A stretch of DNA of 64,000 bases from Chloroflexota bacterium. Its GTDB lineage: Bacteria; Chloroflexota; Anaerolineae; Anaerolineales; Villigracilaceae. The notes below the pieces were generated by a model. It worked only from the letters and a program-made list of their open reading frames with translations. It was not told the origin of the DNA and ran no database searches. The position numbers and the translations under genes are program-made. Each line of letters opens with the position of its first letter. Positions within the stretch are counted from its first letter, which is position 1. Location of the stretch: contig JABFGC010000002.1 of assembly GCA_013112685.1 (NCBI GenBank), forward strand, positions 754,902 through 818,901, given 5' to 3'. Below are positions 34,164-43,462 of this stretch, one piece after another.

Positions 34164-34790
34164 ATGGCACAATTCGATAAATTGAGCGCCCGTGAACGGG
34201 AAGTAGTAAAACTTCTTTTACAAGGCAAAAGCAACAAGTTGATTGCCTGGTCTCTCGGCATTTCAGACCGCACAGTTGAATTTCATTTGAAAAACATTTA
34301 TGCCAAATTTCAAGTAAGTTCCAGAGTTGAATTGATTTTAGAACTGGGGAAAACCCCAGGTAAGTTTGAATTCGAAAACCTAGGGGATTCCACAGTTGTT
34401 GACACTTTGGAAAGCGCCGAAAATGGAGATAGGCTCGATTCACAAATGAATTGGGTCACATCCTTCAGAGTAACCGTCTCTATAATCGGTAAGGAGTTGA
34501 TCATGAAAATACTGATGAAAAATCCCAGCGCTTTTCTTCCTCCGGTAATGTCGTTTGCCGCTCTTGTTACTGTAATTTCTCATGTAGCCCTCTTTGGAAT
34601 TGCCCCCCCATCCGATGAAGGAACCGCAGCACATATTTGGCAAATCCTAATGGCTTTGCAGTTGCCAATCATTGCAATATTCTTATTTAGATGGTTGCCA
34701 AAAAAGCCAATGCAGGCTCTGGCAGTATTAGCCCTGCAAGGTGGCGCTGCCCTTGCGGCGCTTGTTCCGGTCATCTTGCTTAAGTTTTAG
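34164..34790 (+). CDS. LuxR-type HTH fused to three TM helices
   Basis: 208 residues. Residues 1-60 are a LuxR/GerE HTH (LSAREREVVKLLLQGKSNKL, SDRTVEFHLKNIYAKFQVSS). After a linker come three TM helices from about residue 122, ending LQGGAALAALVPVILLKF. There is no receiver domain. I start at 34164 because AAGGA lies eight bases before it and the HTH begins at once. A membrane-tethered LuxR regulator is inferred; it may need proteolysis or may act from the membrane. Confidence 0.82.
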   Translation: MAQFDKLSAREREVVKLLLQGKSNKLIAWSLGISDRTVEFHLKNIYAKFQVSSRVELILELGKTPGKFEFENLGDSTVVDTLESAENGDRLDSQMNWVTSFRVTVSIIGKELIMKILMKNPSAFLPPVMSFAALVTVISHVALFGIAPPSDEGTAAHIWQILMALQLPIIAIFLFRWLPKKPMQALAVLALQGGAALAALVPVILLKF

Positions 34791-35033
34791 ACGTGTTTCG
34801 CCATTATGCAGTGTGTGACGATGACTGTGCCACCCTACAAATGGATTTCATACCCAACCTTTTGAGGCGGATGCGTGTATTAATTTAGAAGGAGAAGAAT
34901 ACCAGATGATGGTAGCTGATCATTCTTTTAAACGGCCCAATCTACACAATCCCTGATGAGGTCATCCACAGTTTCTCCACATTGTTTTGTTAGATTTGCG
35001 CCAGATTTACCGAAGAAGAAGAGAGCGATTTTA

Positions 35034-36008
35034 ATGAAAGCGGCCGTTTACAGATCATATGGTCCCCCCGAAGTCATCAAGATCGAGGAGGTCGAAAAGC
35101 CTGTTCCGAACGATCATCAAGTCCTGATCAAGATCCATGCCTCATCCATCAATGCAGCGGATTACCGGCCGCGGAGCGGCAGCCCGTTTCTGCTCCGTCT
35201 GTTGAACAATGGGATTCTGAAGCCTAAAAACACGCGTCTGGGTTCCGACTTCTCAGGCCGAGTCGAAGAAATCGGCGCAAGGGTAAAGCAATTTCAGCCC
35301 GGCGATCAGGTGTTCGGATTCACGAACGGTGCATTTGCCGAATATGGATGTTCCAAGGAGAGTTCCATCGTTATAAAGCCTGCCAACATATCGTTTGAGG
35401 AGGCGGCTGCAGTGCCTGTGGCGGCGATCACAGCTCTGCAGGGACTTCGCAACGCAGGGGCAATTCAGGCGGGATATAAGGTCGTAATCCAAGGCGCTTC
35501 GGGCGGAGTGGGTATTTTTGCCATCCAGCTTGCCAAATATTTCGGAGCCGAAGTGACAGCCGTATGCAGTGCGCGGAATGTGGAGATGTCCCGCTCTTTT
35601 GGGGCGGATTACGTTGTTGATTACACAAAGGAGAATTTCACCCAAAGCGGAAACAGGTATGACCTGATCTTTGCGGTAAATGGTTACCACTCGCTTCCCG
35701 CATACAAACGCGTTTTGCTCCCACAAGGCAGATATGTTTGCGCTGGCGGCTCACTATCTCAAATTTTCGAGGCCATGCTGCTGGGACCCATGATGTCCAG
35801 GAAGGATGGAAGAAAGATGACCAGCATAGGCATCGCGAAGATCAATCAGGACGATCTTGTTTTCCTGGCTAGGCTTCTGAAGGACGGAAAGATTGTCCCT
35901 GTCATCGATCGGTGTTATCCATTGACGGCGATTGTCGAAGCCTTCCGATATGTGGAAGATACGCTCCCAAAAGGAAAAGTGGTCATAAATTTAGAAAATC
36001 ATAGATAG
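35034..36008 (+). CDS. Zinc-independent medium-chain NAD(P)H dehydrogenase/quinone oxidoreductase
   Basis: 324 residues. The N-terminal domain is MKAAVYRSYGPPEVIKIEEV and ends with GDQVFGFTNGAFAEY. The Rossmann domain has GASGGVGIFAIQLAKYFGAE followed by VCSARNVEMSRSFGADYVVD. The zinc-ligand Cys cluster of alcohol dehydrogenases is absent, so quinone or enone reduction with NADPH is likely. GAAGAGAG is a modest ribosome-binding site. It stands alone after a 243-bp gap in which I see nothing notable. Confidence 0.93.
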   Translation: MKAAVYRSYGPPEVIKIEEVEKPVPNDHQVLIKIHASSINAADYRPRSGSPFLLRLLNNGILKPKNTRLGSDFSGRVEEIGARVKQFQPGDQVFGFTNGAFAEYGCSKESSIVIKPANISFEEAAAVPVAAITALQGLRNAGAIQAGYKVVIQGASGGVGIFAIQLAKYFGAEVTAVCSARNVEMSRSFGADYVVDYTKENFTQSGNRYDLIFAVNGYHSLPAYKRVLLPQGRYVCAGGSLSQIFEAMLLGPMMSRKDGRKMTSIGIAKINQDDLVFLARLLKDGKIVPVIDRCYPLTAIVEAFRYVEDTLPKGKVVINLENHR

Positions 36009-36122
36009 TGAAGATGGGTCGGGTGCGATTCCTAGCATGAGCATACATCATCCGGATGTCTGACCGGTTGATTGCTGAAATTCGATTTGTTATCCGAGAC
36101 AAAACCTGAAAGGAGAAAAATC

Positions 36123-36998
36123 ATGACGGTATCTGACGGCAACATTGATATTGACGAATTCTGGGAGTATTCCGACCCTGCCGCGAGTGAGGAACGTTTT
36201 CGCGCCGCGCTGGATTCAGCTCGAGGAAACCTCCGGCTGGAATTGCTCACACAAATTGCGCGCACTTTTTCCCTGAGGAGTCGATTTGATGAGGCTCACG
36301 GGGTCTTGAACGATGTGGAAAAACAACTTTCCGGCGCGGGAGCGCGCCCCAATGTGAGATATTTACTGGAACGCGGCCGGACTTTCAACTCGAACGGGGA
36401 GAAGGACAAGGCGCGCGAACTCTTCATCCGGGCATGGGGGCAGGCGCAGGATGCAAAGTTGGAAGGCCTCGCTGTGGATGCTGCACACATGATTGCCATC
36501 ACATATTCAGGGAGTCTGGATTCCATTGAGTGGAACAAGCGCGGATTGGCTTTGGCGCGCGGTTCCCAGGACCCAAAGGCAAAAGGATTGATTCCGGCCA
36601 TGCTCAACAATAGCGCATGGGATCTTCATCAGATGGGGCGTTTTGAGGAGGCGCTGGTGTTATTCAAGGAGGCGGAAGCCGAATGGATTTCGCGTGGCAA
36701 GCCTGTACGAATCCAGATCGCGAAGTGGTCGGTGGCACGCTGTCTCCGGTCACTTAAGCGCTATGACGAAGCGCTGACCATCCAGCGTGCGCTTGAAACC
36801 GAACACAAAGAGGCGGGTACCACAGATGGATACGTATTCGAGGAAATTGCGGAAAACCTGGCCCTATTGGGCAGGAACGAGGAAGCAAGGCCCTACTTCG
36901 AACTGGCATATTTGGAACTTGGCAAGGATGACTGGTTCGTAAAGAACGAACCGGAACGATTGGCAAATTTGAAAAAGCGCGCCGGTAGAACGTTGTAA
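36123..36998 (+). CDS. Tetratricopeptide-repeat protein
   Basis: About 291 residues of helical repeats. Examples are TQIARTFSLRSRFDEAHGVL, LERGRTFNSNGEKDKARELF, LNNSAWDLHQMGRFEEALVL and EEIAENLALLGRNEEARPYF, which fit TPR consensus. No enzymatic domain or signal peptide; it should be a cytosolic adaptor. GAAAGGAG precedes the ATG at 36123 by seven bases. It is isolated, so the partner is unknown. Confidence 0.85.
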   Translation: MTVSDGNIDIDEFWEYSDPAASEERFRAALDSARGNLRLELLTQIARTFSLRSRFDEAHGVLNDVEKQLSGAGARPNVRYLLERGRTFNSNGEKDKARELFIRAWGQAQDAKLEGLAVDAAHMIAITYSGSLDSIEWNKRGLALARGSQDPKAKGLIPAMLNNSAWDLHQMGRFEEALVLFKEAEAEWISRGKPVRIQIAKWSVARCLRSLKRYDEALTIQRALETEHKEAGTTDGYVFEEIAENLALLGRNEEARPYFELAYLELGKDDWFVKNEPERLANLKKRAGRTL

Positions 36999-37259
36999 TT
37001 GGAGCGCTCTACTTGAAAAATTCTCTTTGTATTCCTGCTCCCTGTACTTGCGCTTACTTTGTGGGCATGGAGGGCGCCGACCGATCACAAATCCCGCTTC
37101 AAAGCTGCAAAGTGTTTCCTGCGCTTCCGCCAGAGCACAAAATTATCTTTCGTCCCAAATATAGTTGGATAGCAATGGTGAGAAAAGCGTCCTGAAGTTG
37201 AAGCGTATCCAATTTGACAATTGATGCAAGCCATTCTCTGTCGCAAAAGGATTTCTTCC

Positions 37260-37724
37260 ATGCTCAACCAGTTTCTCCCTCGGCGCGTCGAAAATCTGTA
37301 TCACGGTCACAAACTTGCGCTCTGGCTCTTCGCCTTGCTCATACTCATGAAGACTGCCATGAGCCTGAACTCCATTTTCAACGGTTATTTTGTGGCGAGT
37401 TCCGCCGACGGAATCCCATTGAACACATTCCCATCAGCCGCCTCACAGACGGTGGTTTCACTTTTCGCGATCTGGGGGCTGGCGCACCTTGTAATCAGCT
37501 TGCTATGCATATTGGTCTTGGTTCGGTATCGCAGCATGATCCCCTTCATGTTTGCAATGCTCTTGCTGGAACACCTAAGCAGGAGATTGATTCTTTACCT
37601 TATGCCGATTGCCAGAACCGGGTCGCCGCCGGGTATATCCGTAAACCTGGTACTGTTCGCTCTAATGATCATTGGACTAGTACTGTCATTGTGGCGCCAA
37701 GACAATCTTCTAGTGAGGGAGTGA
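37260..37724 (+). CDS. Four-TM uncharacterised membrane protein
   Basis: 154 residues with four TM helices (LALWLFALLILMKTAMSLNS, TVVSLFAIWGLAHLVISLLC and others). AAAAGGA lies eight bases before the ATG at 37260. No family recognised; the N-terminal RVENLYHGHKLALW motif is typical of a group of proteobacterial and Chloroflexi membrane proteins. Function unknown. Confidence 0.72.
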   Translation: MLNQFLPRRVENLYHGHKLALWLFALLILMKTAMSLNSIFNGYFVASSADGIPLNTFPSAASQTVVSLFAIWGLAHLVISLLCILVLVRYRSMIPFMFAMLLLEHLSRRLILYLMPIARTGSPPGISVNLVLFALMIIGLVLSLWRQDNLLVRE

Positions 37725-37868
37725 CCAAGCGTGGTTGCACTTTGTCAAATGGAGACAAAACAACGGCATGCGCCTAATTTTGCTTAATTGAGTCTTTTGT
37801 GAAGCCTATGCTCGCCAAGGAGAATCGGGTTGCCAGTATGTTTGTGCCATTTAGATGAAAGGATAATA

Positions 37869-38525
37869 ATGAAATTTTCAAAACATATTCTTCCCCCTCT
37901 TTTTCTAGTTCTTATCTTGGCGGGGTGTATTACTTCAAGGGAGACTACATCTCTCACCAAAACTCCTGTAGAATTTACCAGCACGCAGGATGACCAAGCG
38001 GGCGCAGAAGCCATTGATTGTTATTTCGCAAACCTTGATGATGCCCGGAATCACCCGTGCCCAACGGCTCAGCTTGAAACTGTCCTGGGTATTGACATAA
38101 AAGAGCCCTCGGTGGAGGCCACCAAGCTAATATTTATCAAAGCATACTGGAATGGTCCCACGGCGAATGTGAAGGATTTCGACATGGTGGGGCTTTATTA
38201 TCAATGTCCAGCGGAAGAATGCCATTTAATAATTTCTCAGGCGTCCTTGGAAAATGTGGACTTGCAGAAGATTTTCGATTGGGGAAAAACACCCAAATCT
38301 GCCATTGAAACCGTCGAACTGGATACTGGCAGCGGGGAATATGTGAAAGGTTGGTTTTTTCAACCAGCACCTGACCAGGCTGAAATTTGGAGCACCGATT
38401 TGGAGATTCAACGTCTGTATTGGGCAACAACAGACACAATGTTCATGATCTCAATAGACGGAAACAATTCCACTGCGCTTATCAATAAAACAAATCTGGT
38501 GGAAATTGCAAATAGCATGAAATGA
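37869..38525 (+). CDS. Lipoprotein of unknown function
   Basis: 218 residues with signal peptide and lipobox LAGC (FLVLILAGC). The mature protein has cysteine pairs (DCYFAN, HPCPTA, YQCPAEECH) that could form disulfides. The start follows GAAAGGATAATA. It is the first of three consecutive lipoprotein genes and probably lies on the cell surface. Family not recognised. Confidence 0.75.
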   Translation: MKFSKHILPPLFLVLILAGCITSRETTSLTKTPVEFTSTQDDQAGAEAIDCYFANLDDARNHPCPTAQLETVLGIDIKEPSVEATKLIFIKAYWNGPTANVKDFDMVGLYYQCPAEECHLIISQASLENVDLQKIFDWGKTPKSAIETVELDTGSGEYVKGWFFQPAPDQAEIWSTDLEIQRLYWATTDTMFMISIDGNNSTALINKTNLVEIANSMK

Positions 38526-38589
38526 TGATGAAGCTTATTGTATCTATTTCCTGTATGGTCAGAAACAAATTGTTGGAAGGTTGAAGAAT

Positions 38590-39099
38590 TTGTCAACCAA
38601 AATCCTCCTATCCTTTCTGATTCTTTCCGGGCTGATATTACCGGGTTGCGCTTCTCTCAAACAGGATAGTTTCGCGATCTACCTTCTGGCTGAGGAAATT
38701 CCGCCGACAAACCTGACGCAATCAGATATCAACCAACTCATTCTTCAGGATGGCCCGGTTATCTCAGAAGCCGATATTGTTTCATATGATGAATCCGACC
38801 ATATCATAGAACTTACTCCTAATGCCTATATCCGACTACAGCATATTTTCCCTATGCCAGTCAAAGTGGAAGATATTCCATTTGTTGTTTGCGTTGAAAA
38901 AGAGCGAATTTACACCGGAACTTTTATGACTCCTGCTTCGTCCGTTAGCTATGATGGTGTCGTTATCGATGAACCTTTAGATAAAACAAAACGACCATTC
39001 AAATCTCTTTGGGATACCCCTCACAAGAAGCTTTTACAGGAATTGATCCAAGAACAGATTTCCGGATCATGGAAGCCCTGGCGAGAAGCAATAAGTTGA
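38590..39099 (+). CDS. Lipoprotein of unknown function
   Basis: About 169 residues. The signal peptide KILLSFLILSGLILPGC ends in the lipobox LPGC. The mature domain has alternating strands (FAIYLLAEEIPPTNLTQSDI, VSYDGVVIDEPLDKTKRPF). GGAAGG ends directly before the TTG at 38581; I chose the TTG at 38590 for better spacing. No family recognised. Confidence 0.7.
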   Translation: MSTKILLSFLILSGLILPGCASLKQDSFAIYLLAEEIPPTNLTQSDINQLILQDGPVISEADIVSYDESDHIIELTPNAYIRLQHIFPMPVKVEDIPFVVCVEKERIYTGTFMTPASSVSYDGVVIDEPLDKTKRPFKSLWDTPHKKLLQELIQEQISGSWKPWREAIS

Positions 39100-39140
39100 A
39101 GTAGCCGGTGACGCACGCTTACTCAATCGGAGGTATGAGC

Positions 39141-40799
39141 ATGAAAAAGATATTTTGCATTTATTTCCTCTTCGCCCTCGTGCTGGTGTCATGTGCGCCT
39201 GGGTCGGAACAGTTTGCACAGGTGGCGACCATTGTGGCTGACTCGCTCACCCAAACCGCTTCTCCCACCAGCGTGACTCCTGTTTCCACACCTTTAGGTT
39301 TTCCCAACGCTCTGGCAACTTACAAAAGCTCTAGCCTAGGCATCCATTTCAGCTATCCTGAAGTCTGGTATTTGAATGAACTCGCCGACAGCAAGGATAT
39401 TTTTGGCGCGCCAACGCAGGTTCCTGCCATCCTGTTGACGTCCTTTGAGCCTGCCAACCCTCCCCACAAATTGGAATGGACCGAACAAACCATCAGCTTG
39501 CAATTTCGTGGTCAGCCCATCGGGACACGCCCCAATTCATTTGAAAATTGGGTGGAGACCCACAAGCAGGCTGCCCTTGCCAATCAATTGACAATATCTT
39601 CGGAAGAGCATTTCTTGATCGCGAATCAGCCAGCCGTGCGTTTAATTCTTGTTTCTGGAGCAAGCGGCATCATCCACCAAGTATTGACCATTCTGAACAA
39701 TACCGAGTTCGAAATAAACATCGAGGGAAATTTCGACCTGGCGAGACCTGTCCTTGACACGGTGCAGCCTGTCACATCTGGCGGGTTGAAGCCGCCTGAT
39801 AGTGATACGCCCGCCGCGGGGATTTGCGGGGACGACCAGGGAGACCCTGTGGTTATCACTCTTGGTATCGCTCCGGACGGTCTTCCAAAGGCTGGCCGCT
39901 GTATCGCAGTCAATCCTGCACAGAGGATCAAGTTCATCAATCAATCCGACGGTCCGCTCAATACAGCATTCGCTGAATTCCATGTCGACCTGCCAGTGGG
40001 CGGAGAAATGTTGTTGGATAAACCAGTGGGTGATTATCTGGCGCTGGGCGTCCATCATCTGCCTTTTGGACCTGAACTATGGGTGAAGACAATCCCGATA
40101 CCCACATTGACACCAGTCCCTCCGGTTGCTACAATGCAGGGACCATTCAGGAACTACTCCAATACCGAAGCGGGTTATTCTCTCACACTCCCGCCCGGTT
40201 GGAATGTAGACGAATATGGGCTTTCCAACCCGAACAAGGAAGTCTTATTTTATCCGGGCGACGCTGAACCCCTTATTACCTATCTGAGCATTAGTTTGGA
40301 TTTTCGAACAAAAAACCAGATAGAAGATTTCTACGCCCAAAACGTGCCGGATGCTTCTCTTGAGGATACTGTAATAAACGGTTATCCCGGGATCAAATAT
40401 ACCTACAACTGGGGGCGCGTGGAGTATTTCATCCCATATCAGGATCGACTTTTCCTGATGATTACCGACAGGCCCCGCGACGGAAACGTTCAGCAGATAT
40501 TGGGAAGCATCAAATTTACGCCTGTTGCCATTACCATCGAAGCCACCATGGCGGACAATGGCAGGACTTTTGTCATGAATGTAGGAGATAAACTCAGACT
40601 CAACCTCGATTTGAGCTACGGCTGGTCGGCATTTTCGATCAGCGACCCCGCTGTCATCGCAGGCACACAGGATGGTTTTTTTGTGTTGGAAGCCGGAACC
40701 GCAACTTTGACCACCACCGGCAATCCAGAATGTCTGAACTTAACGCCCCCATGTGGAATGCCGTCGGTTCTTTATTCGATCACGGTGATCGTTCAGTAG
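39141..40799 (+). CDS. Large lipoprotein with PsbP-like repeats
   Basis: About 552 residues. Signal peptide with lipobox LVSC, then a Ser/Thr/Pro linker. Two related domains follow: SSLGIHFSYPEVWYLNE and NTEAGYSLTLPPGWNVDEYG, the pattern of PsbP/MOG1-like folds used for surface proteins. A C-terminal Ig-like beta domain (NVGDKLRLNLDLSYGWSAFS...) resembles chagasin-type inhibitors, weakly. GGAGG precedes the ATG by seven bases. Surface location is secure; function is not. Confidence 0.78.
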   Translation: MKKIFCIYFLFALVLVSCAPGSEQFAQVATIVADSLTQTASPTSVTPVSTPLGFPNALATYKSSSLGIHFSYPEVWYLNELADSKDIFGAPTQVPAILLTSFEPANPPHKLEWTEQTISLQFRGQPIGTRPNSFENWVETHKQAALANQLTISSEEHFLIANQPAVRLILVSGASGIIHQVLTILNNTEFEINIEGNFDLARPVLDTVQPVTSGGLKPPDSDTPAAGICGDDQGDPVVITLGIAPDGLPKAGRCIAVNPAQRIKFINQSDGPLNTAFAEFHVDLPVGGEMLLDKPVGDYLALGVHHLPFGPELWVKTIPIPTLTPVPPVATMQGPFRNYSNTEAGYSLTLPPGWNVDEYGLSNPNKEVLFYPGDAEPLITYLSISLDFRTKNQIEDFYAQNVPDASLEDTVINGYPGIKYTYNWGRVEYFIPYQDRLFLMITDRPRDGNVQQILGSIKFTPVAITIEATMADNGRTFVMNVGDKLRLNLDLSYGWSAFSISDPAVIAGTQDGFFVLEAGTATLTTTGNPECLNLTPPCGMPSVLYSITVIVQ

Positions 40800-40884
40800 A
40801 TGTTATGGCAACGACGGGAAATAGCCACTACTGAAAAGCTTGACAGGTAAGAAATATCCATATCAGTATTCGAAGGAGGTGCCC

Positions 40885-41100
40885 GTGGATTCATTGGGAA
40901 TAAATTTGGGTTTTCTGGAAATTCAGCTGCTGGTTTGCGGCGTGTGGCCCCTGCTCAGCCTGGCCGCATTGATTGGGTTGCGCCGTTCTAATCAAACTGG
41001 AATAACCAAAGTTCTATGGACAGCCCTGATCCTTGCCGTTCCCATCCTGGGTGTGCTGGCGTTTTTTATTGTGAGACCCAATGGCGACAATAACTCTTAA
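40885..41100 (+). CDS. PLDc_N-like small membrane protein
   Basis: 71 residues with two TM helices. LLVCGVWPLLSLAALIGLRR, TKVLWTALILAVPILGVLAF and the end FIVRP match the PLDc_N module. Start GTG at 40885 is chosen because AAGGAGG lies five bases before it; the longer frame from 40840 has no support. Its 3' end overlaps the unused upstream part of the next frame. Function unknown. Confidence 0.8.
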   Translation: MDSLGINLGFLEIQLLVCGVWPLLSLAALIGLRRSNQTGITKVLWTALILAVPILGVLAFFIVRPNGDNNS

Positions 41101-41113
41101 GGAAAAAAAGAAT

Positions 41114-42328
41114 ATGTTGATCAAAGAGTTTATTAACTACCTGCTAAAACCTGAACACACCCATGCCAAAGGAACAAACGGAGGATTAAGGAACGCCTGG
41201 ACAGCCTTTCGCATCTGGTCTCTCGTTTTCTTGATCAGTCTACTGGGGATTCCAATCAGTTTATTGATCTCGACCTTGTATGGCGTCTCATTCGTTGACC
41301 ATGCCGGTTACCAGTATGCGGCTGACCGTACCATGCTGCAGGTCGTTTGGGGAGCGATATTATTCTTCTCCGTCTGGGAGGAATTGGTCTTCCGAATCGG
41401 TCTTCGATTCAGCCGAATCAACTTGAGCGTTGGGTTGGCTTTCGCCGCTGTATATTTTTCCAGGCTGGTAATGATTGTATTGGAACCCCCCCGCCCTTCA
41501 TGGTTGTTTTCTCCGGATACCATAGTTGGAATAGTCTCGATCGTCGTCCCTGCGCTCGTGATAACCATGATCATCTGGAGTCTCTTATCTTTGATTGGCG
41601 ACGAGCGGCTGGCATCTTTTTATCAGCGGAGGTTTGGTATTGTCTTCTACCTGTCCCTGTTGACGTTCGCATTATTGCATGCCTTGAATTACGAGAAGGA
41701 ACTCTGGATTTTTGCGCCATTGATCACGATTCCACAGTTATTCCTGGCTGCCGGGTTTGGCTATGTGCGCATGAAATTCGGTTTTCAATGGACGGTTGCC
41801 CTGCATATCTTCAATAACGCCTTTTCATTCCTTCCGGCATTGATCCTGGAGGAATTATCCCCTGACATTATGAATCGCTTTATCGGCGGGGATTTCACAG
41901 CCATCAGCCAACTGCCTCCAAGGGAAGCGGCGGTCGTTTTTACTTTCAATATGGCATGGTCCATATTTTTCATGCTTATTTTCTTAAGCCTCGCAAGCAT
42001 GATCTGGGAATGGGTAAAAGACAGAAAAGGACGCAGGAAACATGCCGTTGTTTCCAGCAGCCTGAATTGCCTCCTGCCCGGGTTGGGACAGTTTTACAAC
42101 AATCAGGCGCAGAAAGGCAAAATGCTGATTGGTGCATTTGTAGCATTCTCCCTGGTTGCCGTCCCGCCGATGTCACTACCGGCAAACTACTCTTCCATGG
42201 AACGTCTTTTCAATTTGGGAGCGGCAATCCTGGCAGGTTACTTTGTGATTTACATGTACGCAATCACCGACGCCTGGATCGTCGGTCGTCGTTTGGATAC
42301 CGCCGAATCCGTCAATTATGGCGACTAA
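41114..42328 (+). CDS. CPBP intramembrane protease domain fused to a TM2-like domain
   Basis: 404 residues. The CPBP/Abi region holds the expected catalytic motifs EELVFR (EExxxR), FALLHALN and LHIFNNAF. The last ~100 residues form a TM2-like module with LNCLLPGLGQFYNNQAQKGK. AAGGA is about ten bases before the ATG at 41114. CPBP proteases cleave CAAX-like or bacteriocin-related substrates inside the membrane. The TM2 appendage is unusual and may place or recruit the substrate. Confidence 0.85.
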   Translation: MLIKEFINYLLKPEHTHAKGTNGGLRNAWTAFRIWSLVFLISLLGIPISLLISTLYGVSFVDHAGYQYAADRTMLQVVWGAILFFSVWEELVFRIGLRFSRINLSVGLAFAAVYFSRLVMIVLEPPRPSWLFSPDTIVGIVSIVVPALVITMIIWSLLSLIGDERLASFYQRRFGIVFYLSLLTFALLHALNYEKELWIFAPLITIPQLFLAAGFGYVRMKFGFQWTVALHIFNNAFSFLPALILEELSPDIMNRFIGGDFTAISQLPPREAAVVFTFNMAWSIFFMLIFLSLASMIWEWVKDRKGRRKHAVVSSSLNCLLPGLGQFYNNQAQKGKMLIGAFVAFSLVAVPPMSLPANYSSMERLFNLGAAILAGYFVIYMYAITDAWIVGRRLDTAESVNYGD

Positions 42329-42370
42329 TCAGATTGCTTATCGTCAAGCCCATTGCGCCGAGGAGCATCT

Positions 42371-42751
42371 ATGAAAATCTATAACTTTGGACCCAAGCGC
42401 GGAGAAAAGATCGAAAAATTTGACAGCGATTTCATCTTCTCGAGGATCACCCACTCGAATACCGGGGTGAAGGTGAGTTGCTTCCATCTCACCGCGAACG
42501 GGGTTGTTGGATACCACCAAGCGACCACTCAGCAATTGTTTTTGGTCCTGAGGGGGAAAGGCTGGGTGCGCGGGGGATTCCCCAACAGAATTCCAATCGC
42601 TGAAAACCAGGCTGTATTCTGGGATAAAAATGAATGGCATGAGGCTGGTACGGACACCGGCCTCGTGGCTATCGTCATCGAAGGCGATTTTATGAACCCC
42701 TCCGATTTCATGAGCATGGATTGGGATGGCTTCCCCAATCAGCCTTATTAA
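42371..42751 (+). CDS. Cupin-domain protein
   Basis: 126 residues forming one small cupin barrel. Motif 1 is CFHLTANGVVGYHQATTQQL followed by FLVLRGKGWVR; motif 2 is NEWHEAGTDTGLVAIVIEG. The His residues in both motifs are plausible metal ligands. GGAG lies seven bases before the ATG. It precedes an NAD(P)-binding protein by 12 bp and may share a transcript. Reaction unknown. Confidence 0.85.
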   Translation: MKIYNFGPKRGEKIEKFDSDFIFSRITHSNTGVKVSCFHLTANGVVGYHQATTQQLFLVLRGKGWVRGGFPNRIPIAENQAVFWDKNEWHEAGTDTGLVAIVIEGDFMNPSDFMSMDWDGFPNQPY

Positions 42752-42763
42752 GAAGGGCTTTGT

Positions 42764-43393
42764 ATGAAAATCATAATTTTTGGCGCCTCAGGAAGAACGG
42801 GTCAACATCTCATCTCGCAGGCATTAGAACAGGGACATGATGTGACGGCGTTTGCCCGAACTCCCGGCAAGATCAAGGTCAGGCATGAACGCTTATATAT
42901 TATCCAGGGAGATATTCACAACGCGAACGCGGTAGAGCAATCCGTTGTCGGTCAGGGTGCTGTCCTATGCGCGCTTGGACTCAACAAAGATGAACCTGTC
43001 ACAGCCCTTGCGGACGGCACGAAGAATATTACGCAGGCTATGCACAAACATGGGATTCGGCGGATTCTCAACGTCTCAGCCGTTGGTTTCTCGGGCGAAC
43101 GGGCTGATTTTCTAATCGGGAAGTTGCTGTTCTGGTTCTTCGACAGATATCTGACCAAACTGTTCACTGCCATGAAAAAACAGCATGAAGTGATCGAGGA
43201 GAGCGGTTTAGATTGGATAGCCGTACGCCCGTTTCTCCTGGATGATGGTCCGCGTAAGGGTGGTTATCGAATCGCGCTGGAAGGGATTCCAAGCCGTGGC
43301 TATCGCATCAACACTGGCGACGTTGCCGAGTTTATGCTGAAGAACCTGGAGAGCGATGAGTACTTGTTCAAGGTTCCAGCGCTCGCATATTAA
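42764..43393 (+). CDS. NAD(P)-binding SDR-like protein (NmrA/BVR-B-like)
   Basis: 209 residues with a Rossmann fold: MKIIIFGASGRTGQHLISQA (GxxGxxG), then GQGAVLCALGLN and RRILNVSAVGFSG. It lacks the canonical YxxxK pair, so it fits the NmrA/biliverdin-reductase-B-like 'atypical SDR' group that acts on flavins, quinones or as a redox sensor. It follows the cupin gene closely. Confidence 0.88.
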   Translation: MKIIIFGASGRTGQHLISQALEQGHDVTAFARTPGKIKVRHERLYIIQGDIHNANAVEQSVVGQGAVLCALGLNKDEPVTALADGTKNITQAMHKHGIRRILNVSAVGFSGERADFLIGKLLFWFFDRYLTKLFTAMKKQHEVIEESGLDWIAVRPFLLDDGPRKGGYRIALEGIPSRGYRINTGDVAEFMLKNLESDEYLFKVPALAY

Positions 43394-43462
43394 TGTTCAT
43401 CATGCGGCAGAATGGAAGCTCGCCGTCATTTCACTATTCGGTTGATGGTCCCTGGAGATCAA

